From Oscillospiraceae bacterium (GTDB taxonomy: Bacteria > Bacillota > Clostridia > Oscillospirales > Oscillospiraceae): a stretch of DNA of 64,000 nucleotides. The DNA lies in the NCBI GenBank assembly GCA_902761635.1, contig CACWLG010000003.1:41376-105375 (forward strand), written 5' to 3'. How positions within the stretch are numbered: position 1 is the first letter of the stretch; each line of letters begins with the position of its first letter. Below the pieces are notes generated by a model. It was not told the origin of the DNA. It did no database searches and worked only from the letters and a program-made list of their open reading frames with translations. The position numbers and the translations under genes were made by a program. Positions 45,631 through 53,711 of the stretch are shown piece by piece.

Positions 45631-46119
45631 ATGAGAAAGGCTGCGATCATCATGGGCAGCGACAGCGATCTGCCCGTCATGGAAAAGGCTGTCAAGATCC
45701 TGCGGGAGCTGGAGATTCCCTTTGAGGCCCACGTCTATTCCGCACACCGAACCCCTGAGCAGGCGCGGGATTTTGCGCTGCATGCAAGAGAAAACGGCTT
45801 TGGCGTGATCCTTGCCGCCGCGGGAATGGCGGCACACCTGGCCGGGGCCATTGCCGCAAACACCACCCTGCCCGTCATCGGCATCCCCTGCAAGGGCCCG
45901 GCACTCGACGGGATGGACGCGCTGCTGTCCACGGTGCAGATGCCCTCCGGAATCCCGGTGGCGACTGTCGGGATCAATAATGGTGCCAATGCCGCCCTGC
46001 TTGCCGCCGAAATCCTCGCGGTGCAGGACGCGGCGCTTGCGGAAAAACTGCACGCCAGGCGGCTTGCCGATATGAAGGCTGTGCTGGACAAGGATGCCGG
46101 CATCGGCGAAAGACTTTGA
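45631..46119 (+). CDS. purE: 5-(carboxyamino)imidazole ribonucleotide mutase (PurE)
   Basis: 162 residues. The family start '[17 protein letters not shown]' is followed by 'SAHRTPEQ' with the catalytic histidine, and '[24 protein letters not shown]'. The substrate loop ends '[14 protein letters not shown]'. It resembles class I PurE, which works with PurK; no purK lies in the window. It opens the purine half of the run, 28 bases before purC. Confidence 0.94.
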   Translation: MRKAAIIMGSDSDLPVMEKAVKILRELEIPFEAHVYSAHRTPEQARDFALHARENGFGVILAAAGMAAHLAGAIAANTTLPVIGIPCKGPALDGMDALLSTVQMPSGIPVATVGINNGANAALLAAEILAVQDAALAEKLHARRLADMKAVLDKDAGIGERL

Positions 46120-46146
46120 GAAATCAAATATGAAGGAGATATAAAC

Positions 46147-46833
46147 ATGGAAAAGAAACTCGTTTACACCGGAAAGACCAAGAACGTTTACGCCCTTGAT
46201 AACGGCAATTACCTGCTCAAGTTCAAGGATGACTGCACCGGCAAGGACGGCGTGTTCGACCCAGGCGAGAATTCTGTCGGTCTGACCATCGACGGTGTGG
46301 GTGATGTGAATCTTCGCATGTCCATCTATTTCTTTGAGAAGATCAACGCCGCCGGCATCCGCACACACTATGTCAGCGCTGATCTCAAGGATACTACCAT
46401 GGAAGTGCTGCCCGCAAAGGTTTTCGGCAAGGGCCTGGAGGTCATTTGCCGTCACAAGGCCGTGGGTTCCTTTATCCGCCGCTACGGCGATTATATCGAG
46501 CCGGGCGCCGATCTGCCCGCTTATGTGGAGATGACCTTTAAGAATGATGAAAAGGGTGACCCCCTCGTCACCAAGGACGGTCTGATCGTTCTCGGTGTCA
46601 TGAGCGGCGAGCAGTATGATGAGATCAAGCGCATGACCCAGCAGATTACGCAGATCGTTGCCGATGAGATGAAGGCGCGCGGTCTGGTGCTTTATGACAT
46701 CAAGTTCGAGTACGGCTACGATGCCGACGGCAAGGTCATGCTCATTGACGAGATCGCCTCCGGCAACATGCGTGTATATAAGGATGGGGAGTACATTGAC
46801 CCGATGACTCTCTCCCGTCTGTTTTTTGCCTGA
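46147..46833 (+). CDS. purC: SAICAR synthetase (phosphoribosylaminoimidazole-succinocarboxamide synthase)
   Basis: 228 residues. N-terminal '[25 protein letters not shown]' is the ATP-side glycine loop, '[12 protein letters not shown]' is the substrate arginine region, and '[18 protein letters not shown]' is the metal-binding end. It joins aspartate to CAIR. The start ATG 46147 follows AAGGAGATATAAAC. The stop overlaps purF by one base. Confidence 0.94.
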   Translation: MEKKLVYTGKTKNVYALDNGNYLLKFKDDCTGKDGVFDPGENSVGLTIDGVGDVNLRMSIYFFEKINAAGIRTHYVSADLKDTTMEVLPAKVFGKGLEVICRHKAVGSFIRRYGDYIEPGADLPAYVEMTFKNDEKGDPLVTKDGLIVLGVMSGEQYDEIKRMTQQITQIVADEMKARGLVLYDIKFEYGYDADGKVMLIDEIASGNMRVYKDGEYIDPMTLSRLFFA

Positions 46834-48257
46834 TGGGCGGTTTCTTCGGCGCCATATCCAGGCGCGACATTGTTCTTGACGTTTTCTTCGGAACCGACTA
46901 TCACAGTCATCTCGGCACACGCAACGCCGGTATGGCGATCTGGAACAGGGAAGAGGGCTTCTGCCGTCAGATCCACTCCATCGCAAATACTCCCTTCCGT
47001 ACGCGCTTTGAAAAGGACCTTGCTGATTTCAAGGGCTCCAGCGGCATAGGCTGCATCAGCGACTCCGATCCGCAGCCGCTGCTGGTTCGCTCCCATCTCG
47101 GCATTTATGTCATCACCACGGTGGGGCAGATCAACAATGCTGAGGAACTGGTGGAGACTTATTTCTCGGACCACGGCCACCAGCTTATGGCGATGAGCTC
47201 CGGAAAGATCAACATGACGGAGCTGGTTGCAGCCCTCATCAACGAGTGCGAGTCTCTCCCTGAGGGAATTCTGAACGCCCAGAGGCAAATCGACGGGTCG
47301 ATGACGATCCTGCTCATGACTTCTGACGGGGAGATCATTGCCGCCCGCGACCGCTTTGGCAGGCTCCCTGTGCTCATTGGCGCTGACAGGGACGGTCACT
47401 GTGTTGCCTTTGAATCCTTTGCCTATCAGAAGCTCGGATACCACAGCGTACACGAGCTTGGCCCGCAGGAGATTGTGCGCATAACGGCTGATGGCTATGA
47501 GACGCTGTCACCTCCCACGGATAAGATGAAAATCTGCGCCTTTCTCTGGACCTATTACGGGTATCCGAACTCCAATTATGAGGGCGTGAACGTGGAGCTT
47601 ATGCGCTATCGCAACGGGGAAATCATGGCCCGTGACGAGAAGGCTGCCGGTAAAATGCCGAATGTGGATTATGTGGCGGGCGTACCGGACTCCGGCATCC
47701 CGCATGCCATTGGCTATGCCAACCACAGCGGCAAGCCCTTCGCACGGCCCTTCGTCAAGTATACGCCGACCTGGCCGCGATCCTTTATGCCTGCCAACCA
47801 GGATGTGCGCGATCAGGTGGCGAAGATGAAGCAAATTCCTGTGCCCGAACTGATTGAGGACAAGAAGCTCCTGTTTGTGGATGACTCCATCGTCCGCGGT
47901 ACCCAGCTGCAGGGCACGGTGGATTTTCTCTTTGAATCCGGAGCTGCCGAGGTACACATGCGCTCGGCCTGCCCGCCCATCATGTATGCCTGCAAGTATT
48001 TGGCCTTTTCCCGCAGCAACAGCGACCAGGATCTTCTGGCCCGCCGCGTTGTCCGGAAGCTCGAAGGTGAAGCGGGACTCAAGCATCTGGAGGAATACAG
48101 CGACGCTTCCACTGAAAGAGGACAGTGCCTGCTGCACGCCATCTGTGAAGAGCTGGGCTTCGATTCCCTGGGTTATCAGTCTCTGGACGGCCTGCTGGAG
48201 GCCATCGGCATCGACCATGAAAAAATCTGCACTTACTGCTGGACAGGAAAGGAATAA
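46833..48257 (+). CDS. purF: PurF-type amidophosphoribosyltransferase lacking the glutaminase nucleophile
   Basis: 474 residues. The C-terminal phosphoribosyltransferase half is intact: 'VAGVPDSGIPHAIGYA', 'KYTPTWPRSFMPANQD' and the PRPP loop 'LLFVDDSIVRGTQLQG'. The N-terminal glutaminase-fold half starts MGGFFGAI, where active enzymes start M-C-G-x-x-G, so the catalytic Cys1 is Gly. The usual His-Asn-Gly-Asn stretch reads 'TTVGQINNAEEL', and the substrate-arginine stretch also differs ('GIGCISDSDPQPL'). Glutamine hydrolysis should not occur; ammonia-dependent synthesis of phosphoribosylamine is the simplest reading. Its operon position, between purC and purM, supports the PurF role. Confidence 0.88.
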   Translation: MGGFFGAISRRDIVLDVFFGTDYHSHLGTRNAGMAIWNREEGFCRQIHSIANTPFRTRFEKDLADFKGSSGIGCISDSDPQPLLVRSHLGIYVITTVGQINNAEELVETYFSDHGHQLMAMSSGKINMTELVAALINECESLPEGILNAQRQIDGSMTILLMTSDGEIIAARDRFGRLPVLIGADRDGHCVAFESFAYQKLGYHSVHELGPQEIVRITADGYETLSPPTDKMKICAFLWTYYGYPNSNYEGVNVELMRYRNGEIMARDEKAAGKMPNVDYVAGVPDSGIPHAIGYANHSGKPFARPFVKYTPTWPRSFMPANQDVRDQVAKMKQIPVPELIEDKKLLFVDDSIVRGTQLQGTVDFLFESGAAEVHMRSACPPIMYACKYLAFSRSNSDQDLLARRVVRKLEGEAGLKHLEEYSDASTERGQCLLHAICEELGFDSLGYQSLDGLLEAIGIDHEKICTYCWTGKE

Positions 48258-48262
48258 GAGTC

Positions 48263-49300
48263 ATGACCAAGTCGCATTCCGCCTCGTACGCCGCCGCCGG
48301 TGTGAACATCGAAGCCGGATATGAAGGCGTAAAGCTCATGAAAAAGCATGTGGAGCGCACCGTGATCCCCGGCGTCGTATCGGATATCGGCGGTTTCGGC
48401 GGCCTGTTTTCTCCTGATTTTGCCGGCATGCGCGAGCCCGTTCTGGTCTCCGGCACGGACGGTGTCGGCACCAAGCAGCGCATTGCCCAGCTGATGGGAA
48501 AGCACGACACCGTGGGCATCGACTGCGTGGCCATGTGTGTCAACGATATCGTATGCTGCGGCGCAAGGCCTCTGTTCTTCCTGGACTATATCGCCATCGG
48601 CAAGAACGATCCCGAGAAGGTCGCGACGCTGGTCTCCGGTGTTGCCGAGGGCTGTGTGCGCGCAGACTGCGCTTTGATCGGCGGCGAGACGGCCGAGCAT
48701 CCCGGTACCATGCAGCCGGATGACTACGATCTGGCGGGGTTCTCTGTGGGGCTTGTTGACAGAGAGAAGGTCATCGATCGCAGCAGGGTCGGCAAGGGCG
48801 ACGCCGTGATCGCGCTCGCGTCCAGCGGTCTGCACTCCAACGGCTTCTCTCTGGTGCGCAAGGTCTTTGATGTGGAGCGCGCCGATCTTGGCGTATATGT
48901 TCCCGAGCTGAGCATGACACTCGGCGAGGCGCTGCTGACCCCGACAAAGATCTATGTGAAGTCGGTCCTCTCGGCAATCGAGATTGCCGATGTGCACGGT
49001 ATCAGCCACATCACGGGCGGCGGCTTCTATGAGAATATTCCGCGCTCAGTTCCGGAGGGCTTTTGCGCCAGAATTGAGAAGCGTGCCGTAAAGGTGCCGC
49101 CCGTCTTCACGCTCCTGCAGGAGAAGGGACAGATCCCTGAGCGGGATATGTTCAATACCTTCAACATGGGCGTCGGCATGATCCTGATCGTCTCCGCAGA
49201 TACGGCGGACAGGGCGCTTCACGCCCTGCAGGACGCCGGTGAAAATGCCTATATGATCGGTGAAATCGCCGGGGGAGAGGACAAGATATGTCTCATATAA
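48263..49300 (+). CDS. purM: Phosphoribosylformylglycinamidine cyclo-ligase (AIR synthetase)
   Basis: 345 residues. 'SYAAAGVNIEAGYEGVKLM' is the family N-terminus, 'SGTDGVGTKQRIA' the ATP/substrate loop, 'DCVAMCVNDIVCCGARPLFFLDY' the metal site, and 'IGGETAEHPGTM' follows. The C-terminal domain contains 'HITGGGFYENIPR'. Makes AIR from FGAM. Its stop lies 13 bases inside the next gene. Confidence 0.95.
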   Translation: MTKSHSASYAAAGVNIEAGYEGVKLMKKHVERTVIPGVVSDIGGFGGLFSPDFAGMREPVLVSGTDGVGTKQRIAQLMGKHDTVGIDCVAMCVNDIVCCGARPLFFLDYIAIGKNDPEKVATLVSGVAEGCVRADCALIGGETAEHPGTMQPDDYDLAGFSVGLVDREKVIDRSRVGKGDAVIALASSGLHSNGFSLVRKVFDVERADLGVYVPELSMTLGEALLTPTKIYVKSVLSAIEIADVHGISHITGGGFYENIPRSVPEGFCARIEKRAVKVPPVFTLLQEKGQIPERDMFNTFNMGVGMILIVSADTADRALHALQDAGENAYMIGEIAGGEDKICLI

Positions 49301-49905
49301 GAGCGGCCGTGCCGGATGGCATTCTCGCCGGGGCAATGGTTTCCATCGGCGGCACGGTGCTGCTGTCTGTTGATAACCGTTATATCGGGGCGGCGCTGTT
49401 CAGTATCGCACTGCTGGTCATCTGCTATTTCGGCTTCAATCTCTATACCGGCAAGGTGGGCTTTCTCTGGAACACCCACGGCAGAGCGGAGCTCTCCATG
49501 GCCTTCCTGGGCCTTCTGGGAAATCTCATCGGCGCCGTGCTTTCCGCTTTGCTGATCGCTGCGGCTCTGCCGCAGCTTCGGGAGACTGCCATAGCTGCCT
49601 GCGAAAAACGCCTTGTGCAGCTTCCGGTACAAACCCTGCTGCGCGGTTTCTTCTGCGGGATCCTGATGTACAGCGCCGTTTGGATCTATCGGGAGAAAAA
49701 AACCGCAGCCGGTATTCTCTTCTGCATCCCGGTTTTCATTCTCGCTGGCTTTGAGCATTCCGTTGCGGACATGTTCTATTTTGCGCTTGCCGGGCTCTTC
49801 ACACCAAAAGCGCTTGTCTTCATCCTGCTTGCGGTGCTCGGAAACAGTCTCGGCGGCATGTTTATCCCAGCAGTCCAGAGCCTGAAAGGAGAGAAAAAGC
49901 CATGA
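49288..49905 (+). CDS. Formate/nitrite transporter (FNT) family channel
   Basis: 205 residues with six membrane helices (about 9-27, 32-52, 69-94, 115-133, 140-168, 173-194). The FNT signature is clear: 'GFFCGILMYSAVW' in helix 4 and 'FILAGFEHSVADMFYF' in helix 5, with the channel histidine of FocA-type proteins. It is shorter than typical FNT proteins (about 270-285) because the cytosolic ends are minimal. It overlaps purM by 13 bases and purN by four, so it is embedded in the pur run. Formate import for formyl-THF synthesis (purN, AICAR transformylase, fhs) is the likely role; by inference. Confidence 0.85.
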   Translation: MSHIRAAVPDGILAGAMVSIGGTVLLSVDNRYIGAALFSIALLVICYFGFNLYTGKVGFLWNTHGRAELSMAFLGLLGNLIGAVLSALLIAAALPQLRETAIAACEKRLVQLPVQTLLRGFFCGILMYSAVWIYREKKTAAGILFCIPVFILAGFEHSVADMFYFALAGLFTPKALVFILLAVLGNSLGGMFIPAVQSLKGEKKP

Positions 49906-50522
49906 CAAAAGCAAAAATTGCCGTGCTGGTCTCCGGCGGCGGCACCAATCTGCAGGCCCTGATCGACGCGGAGAGAGCCGGCAAAATCAAAAGCGGCGAG
50001 ATCGTGCTGGTCGTCTCCAACAGCGCCTCTGCCTATGCGCTGGAACGGGCGAAAAACGCCGGGATCGAGAGCCTGACCCTCACGCGCAAGGACTGCGGCG
50101 GGCAGGAATCTTTCGAGAAAAAGCTCATGGAAGCGTTGGATGAGAGGGGGATTGACCTCATCATTCTCGCGGGCTTTATGAGCATTCTGAGCGAGCGCTT
50201 CACGGCACATTATCCGAAACGCATCATCAACATCCACCCGGCTCTGATCCCCGCTTTCTGCGGCAAGGGCTATTATGGACTGAAGGTACACGAGGCAGCG
50301 CTGAGCTGCGGTGTCAAGGTCACCGGCGCCACCGTGCACTACGTCAACGAGATCCCGGACGGGGGAGAGATCATTCTCCAGAAGGCGGTCAATATCCGAC
50401 CCGGCGACACAGCGGAGCTTTTGCAGCGGCGTGTCATGGAGCAGGCGGAGTGGAAGCTCCTGCCCCGGGCGGCGGAGCTTGTCTGCCGGAAACTTATGAG
50501 AGAGAAAGGAAAACGCATATGA
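49902..50522 (+). CDS. purN: Phosphoribosylglycinamide formyltransferase (GART)
   Basis: 206 residues. 'IAVLVSGGGTNLQALIDA' is the phosphate loop, 'LAGFMSILSERF' the folate side, and 'INIHPALIPAFCGKGYYG' contains the catalytic histidine. The catalytic Asp follows after 'TVHYVNEIPDGG'. Uses 10-formyl-THF, linking it to fhs further down and to the formate channel immediately upstream. It overlaps the following gene by four bases. Confidence 0.95.
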   Translation: MTKAKIAVLVSGGGTNLQALIDAERAGKIKSGEIVLVVSNSASAYALERAKNAGIESLTLTRKDCGGQESFEKKLMEALDERGIDLIILAGFMSILSERFTAHYPKRIINIHPALIPAFCGKGYYGLKVHEAALSCGVKVTGATVHYVNEIPDGGEIILQKAVNIRPGDTAELLQRRVMEQAEWKLLPRAAELVCRKLMREKGKRI

Positions 50523-51232
50523 ATATCTATGAAGTCGGCTCGATCGCCGAAAAGCTTGCAGGCAACACCTACCCCGGCCGCGGCATCATCCTCGGCCTGA
50601 CGCCGGACGGCACGCGCTCTGTCGCGGCCTACTTCATCATGGGCAGGAGCGTCAACAGCCGCAATCGCGTCTTCCTCTCCGAGCCTGACGGCATCCGCAC
50701 GCAGGCCCATGATCCGGCCCTGCTGAAGGATCCGAGTCTCATCATCTACCACCCCGTGCGCGAATACGGGGACTGGCTTATCGTCACAAACGGCGACCAG
50801 ACCGATACCGTTTGGGAAACTCTAAAGAAGGGCGGGGACTTTGAAAGCGCCCTGCGCACACGCTGCTTTGAGCCGGACGGGCCCAATTGGACGCCGCGCA
50901 TTTCCGGCCTGATTGATCTCAAGACAGGGGAATACAGACTCTCCATTCTCAAATCCGCCGATGCCGAGGGCTCTGCCTGCCTGCGTCAGACCTTTGAATA
51001 CGCGCCGCTGCCCGGGCTTGGACACTTTCTGCACACCTATGTCTGTGACGGGGACCCCATTCCCAGCTTTCAGGGTGAGCCAGAACGGGTGGAGACCCTG
51101 GACGATATCGACGCCTATACCGATCTCTTGTGGAAAAACCTGAACGCAGACAATAAGATCTCTCTCTATGTACGCTATACCGCGCTCAAGGGAGGGGCCG
51201 TTGAGCAGCGCATTGTCAATAAACACATTTGA
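50519..51232 (+). CDS. purO: IMP cyclohydrolase, PurO-like
   Basis: 237 residues from ATG 50519; the longer frame upstream lies inside purN. The sequence shows the PurO-type IMP cyclohydrolase pattern: 'NTYPGRGIILGLTPDG', 'AYFIMGRSVNSRNRVF' and 'VYTALKGG'-like 'RYTALKGGAVEQRIV'. This family was defined in archaea and occurs in some Clostridia. It closes the purine ring (FAICAR to IMP), replacing the N-terminal domain of PurH. It lies directly before the separate AICAR transformylase, which fits well. Confidence 0.82.
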   Translation: MNIYEVGSIAEKLAGNTYPGRGIILGLTPDGTRSVAAYFIMGRSVNSRNRVFLSEPDGIRTQAHDPALLKDPSLIIYHPVREYGDWLIVTNGDQTDTVWETLKKGGDFESALRTRCFEPDGPNWTPRISGLIDLKTGEYRLSILKSADAEGSACLRQTFEYAPLPGLGHFLHTYVCDGDPIPSFQGEPERVETLDDIDAYTDLLWKNLNADNKISLYVRYTALKGGAVEQRIVNKHI

Positions 51233-51244
51233 TGGAGGCAGAGC

Positions 51245-52423
51245 ATGAAAGAATTTGAACTCAAGTACGGCTGCAACCCCAACCAGAAGCCCGCAAAGAT
51301 CTATATGAAGGATGGCTCCGAACTGCCTGTCACGGTTCTCAACGGCCGCCCCGGCTATATCAACTTCCTTGATGCCCTTAACTCCTGGCAGCTTGTCAAG
51401 GAATTGAAGGAGGCTACGGGTCTGCCTTCTGCCGCATCCTTCAAGCACGTCTCCCCGGCAGGCGCTGCGGTGGGTCTTCCTCTTTCCGAGACTGACAGGA
51501 AGATCTACTTCGTGCATGAAGATGCAGCGCTCAGCCCCATCGCCTGTGCGTATATCCGCGCCCGCGGGGCAGACCGCCTGTGCTCTTACGGCGACTGGGC
51601 CGCCCTCAGTGATACCTGCGACGCCGCCACCGCCGCTTACCTGAAGGACGAGGTGTCCGACGGCATCATCGCTCCCGGCTACACCGAAGAGGCACTTGAG
51701 ATTCTTAAAACCAAGAAAAAGGGCGCCTATAACGTCGTACAGATCGACCCTGCCTATGTTCCCGCTGCGCAGGAGTGCAAGGATGTGTTCGGCGTCACCT
51801 TTGAGCAGGGGCACAATAGCTTCCGCATTGATGAGAGTCTGCTTGAGAATATCGTGACTGAGAATAAGGATCTTCCGCAGCAGGCGAAGATCGACATGAT
51901 CGTTGCGCTCATCACTCTCAAATATACCCAGTCCAACTCCGTCTGCTACGTAAAGGACGGGCAGGCCATCGGCGTCGGCGCCGGCCAGCAGAGCCGTATC
52001 CACTGCACACGCCTTGCCGGTCAGAAGGCTGACAACTGGTATCTGCGTCAAAATCCCAAGGTGCTGGGTCTGCCTTTCATCGACGGCATCCGCCGTGCTG
52101 ACCGGGACAACGCCATCGACGTCTACACCTCTGATGAATATGACGACATCCTGCGTGACGGCGAGTGGCAGAAGGTCTTCAAGGTACAGCCCGAGGTTCT
52201 GACCGCAGAGGAGAAAAAAGCCTGGATCGCTACGCAGAGCGGTGTGACCTGCGGCAGCGACGCCTTCTTCCCCTTCGGCGACAACGTAGAGCGCGCGCGC
52301 AAGTCCGGCGTGCAGTACATTGCAGAACCTGGCGGCTCCATCCGTGACGATCATGTGATTGATACAGCCAACAAGTACGGCATTGTCATGGCCTTCACCG
52401 GCATGCGTCTTTTCCACCACTAA
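51245..52423 (+). CDS. purH: AICAR transformylase (stand-alone PurH C-terminal domain)
   Basis: 392 residues, equal to the AICAR formyltransferase half of PurH; the IMP cyclohydrolase half is absent. The start 'FELKYGCNPNQKPAKIY' and the catalytic Lys-His in 'ASFKHVSPAGAA' are typical. 'TLKYTQSNSVCYVKDGQ' and 'GVGAGQQSRIHCTRLA' form the rest of the active site. Uses 10-formyl-THF. ATG 51245 follows GGAGGCAGAGC. With the preceding cyclohydrolase gene it performs the last two steps to IMP as separate proteins. Confidence 0.92.
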   Translation: MKEFELKYGCNPNQKPAKIYMKDGSELPVTVLNGRPGYINFLDALNSWQLVKELKEATGLPSAASFKHVSPAGAAVGLPLSETDRKIYFVHEDAALSPIACAYIRARGADRLCSYGDWAALSDTCDAATAAYLKDEVSDGIIAPGYTEEALEILKTKKKGAYNVVQIDPAYVPAAQECKDVFGVTFEQGHNSFRIDESLLENIVTENKDLPQQAKIDMIVALITLKYTQSNSVCYVKDGQAIGVGAGQQSRIHCTRLAGQKADNWYLRQNPKVLGLPFIDGIRRADRDNAIDVYTSDEYDDILRDGEWQKVFKVQPEVLTAEEKKAWIATQSGVTCGSDAFFPFGDNVERARKSGVQYIAEPGGSIRDDHVIDTANKYGIVMAFTGMRLFHH

Positions 52424-52438
52424 GGGAAGGAGAACCGT

Positions 52439-53710
52439 ATGAAAGTACTGGTTGTCGGAGGCGGCGGGCGTGAGCACGCCGTGATCCGAAAGCTCAGAGA
52501 GAACGGGGACATTACGGAAATCTATGCGCTGCCCGGAAACGGCGGCATCGCTGCGGATGCGGAATGTGTGCCCATTGCCGCGACTGATATTCCTGGCATC
52601 ACAGCCTTTGCGGCGGAGAAGGGGATCGACTATGCCGTCGTGACCCCGGATGACCCGCTGGTACTTGGCTGTGTGGACGCACTGGAGGAAAAGGGGATTG
52701 CCTGCTTCGGCCCGCATGCCAATGCTGCCATCATTGAGGGAAGCAAGGTTTTTTCAAAAAACCTCATGAAGAAATACGGCATTCCGACCGCCGGCTATGA
52801 GACCTTTGAGGACCTTGACGCGGCACTTGCCTATCTGGAGACTGCTCCGCTGCCCACGGTCATCAAGGCTGACGGCCTCGCCCTCGGCAAAGGCGTCATC
52901 ATCGCCGGGACGCGTGAAGAAGCCCGCGCCGCCGTCACCGATATGATGCAAAACGGCCGCTTCGGCAAGAGTGGAGAGCGCATCGTAATCGAGGAATTCC
53001 TCGAAGGGCCGGAGGTATCCGTGCTCGCCTTTACGGACGGCAAGACGGTCAAGCCCATGGTCTCCTCCATGGATCACAAACGTGCAGGGGATTACGACAC
53101 CGGTCTCAACACCGGCGGTATGGGAACAGTCGCGCCGAATCCCTTTTTCACCCCGGAGATCGCCGCACGGTGCATGGAGGAAATCTTTCTGCCCACCGTC
53201 GCCGCCATGAATGCCGAGGGCAGAGTCTTCAAGGGCTGTCTTTATTTTGGCCTCATGCTCACATCGGGCGGGCCAAAGGTCATCGAGTACAATTGCCGCT
53301 TCGGTGATCCGGAAACCCAGGTGGTGCTGCCGCTTTTGGAGAGCGATCTCTTCACCGTCATGCGTGCCGTTACGGAGGAGCGCCTTGCCGAGACGGAGGT
53401 GCGCTTTCGTGAGAAAAACGCCTGCTGCGTGATCCTCGCCTCCAAGGGTTATCCGGAGAGCTATCAGAAGGGTTACCCGCTTACCATCCCGGAGAGTGTG
53501 CGGGAACAGGTCTATGTTGCGGGCGCGAGGCTTCAGGATGGGAAGCTTGTCACTGCCGGCGGGCGTGTCGTGGGCTGCACGGCTGTCGGGGATACGCTGG
53601 CTGAGGCGGTCAGCGCAGCCTACAAGATCGCCGATCAGGTAAAGTTTGAGAACGCATACTGTCGCCGTGACATCGGGGCCAGGGCCCTGCAGGCGGCGCA
53701 GGAGGTTTGA
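52439..53710 (+). CDS. purD: Phosphoribosylamine-glycine ligase (GAR synthetase)
   Basis: 423 residues, ATP-grasp enzyme. N-terminal 'KVLVVGGGGREHAVIRKL', the ATP lysine region 'TVIKADGLALGKGVIIA', and 'YNCRFGDPETQVVLPLLESDL' with the metal ligands. 'GGMGTVAPNPFF' is the conserved glycine loop. Makes GAR from the phosphoribosylamine supplied by PurF. It begins behind GGGAAGGAG, and purL follows one base after its stop. Confidence 0.95.
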   Translation: MKVLVVGGGGREHAVIRKLRENGDITEIYALPGNGGIAADAECVPIAATDIPGITAFAAEKGIDYAVVTPDDPLVLGCVDALEEKGIACFGPHANAAIIEGSKVFSKNLMKKYGIPTAGYETFEDLDAALAYLETAPLPTVIKADGLALGKGVIIAGTREEARAAVTDMMQNGRFGKSGERIVIEEFLEGPEVSVLAFTDGKTVKPMVSSMDHKRAGDYDTGLNTGGMGTVAPNPFFTPEIAARCMEEIFLPTVAAMNAEGRVFKGCLYFGLMLTSGGPKVIEYNCRFGDPETQVVLPLLESDLFTVMRAVTEERLAETEVRFREKNACCVILASKGYPESYQKGYPLTIPESVREQVYVAGARLQDGKLVTAGGRVVGCTAVGDTLAEAVSAAYKIADQVKFENAYCRRDIGARALQAAQEV

Positions 53711-53711
53711 A

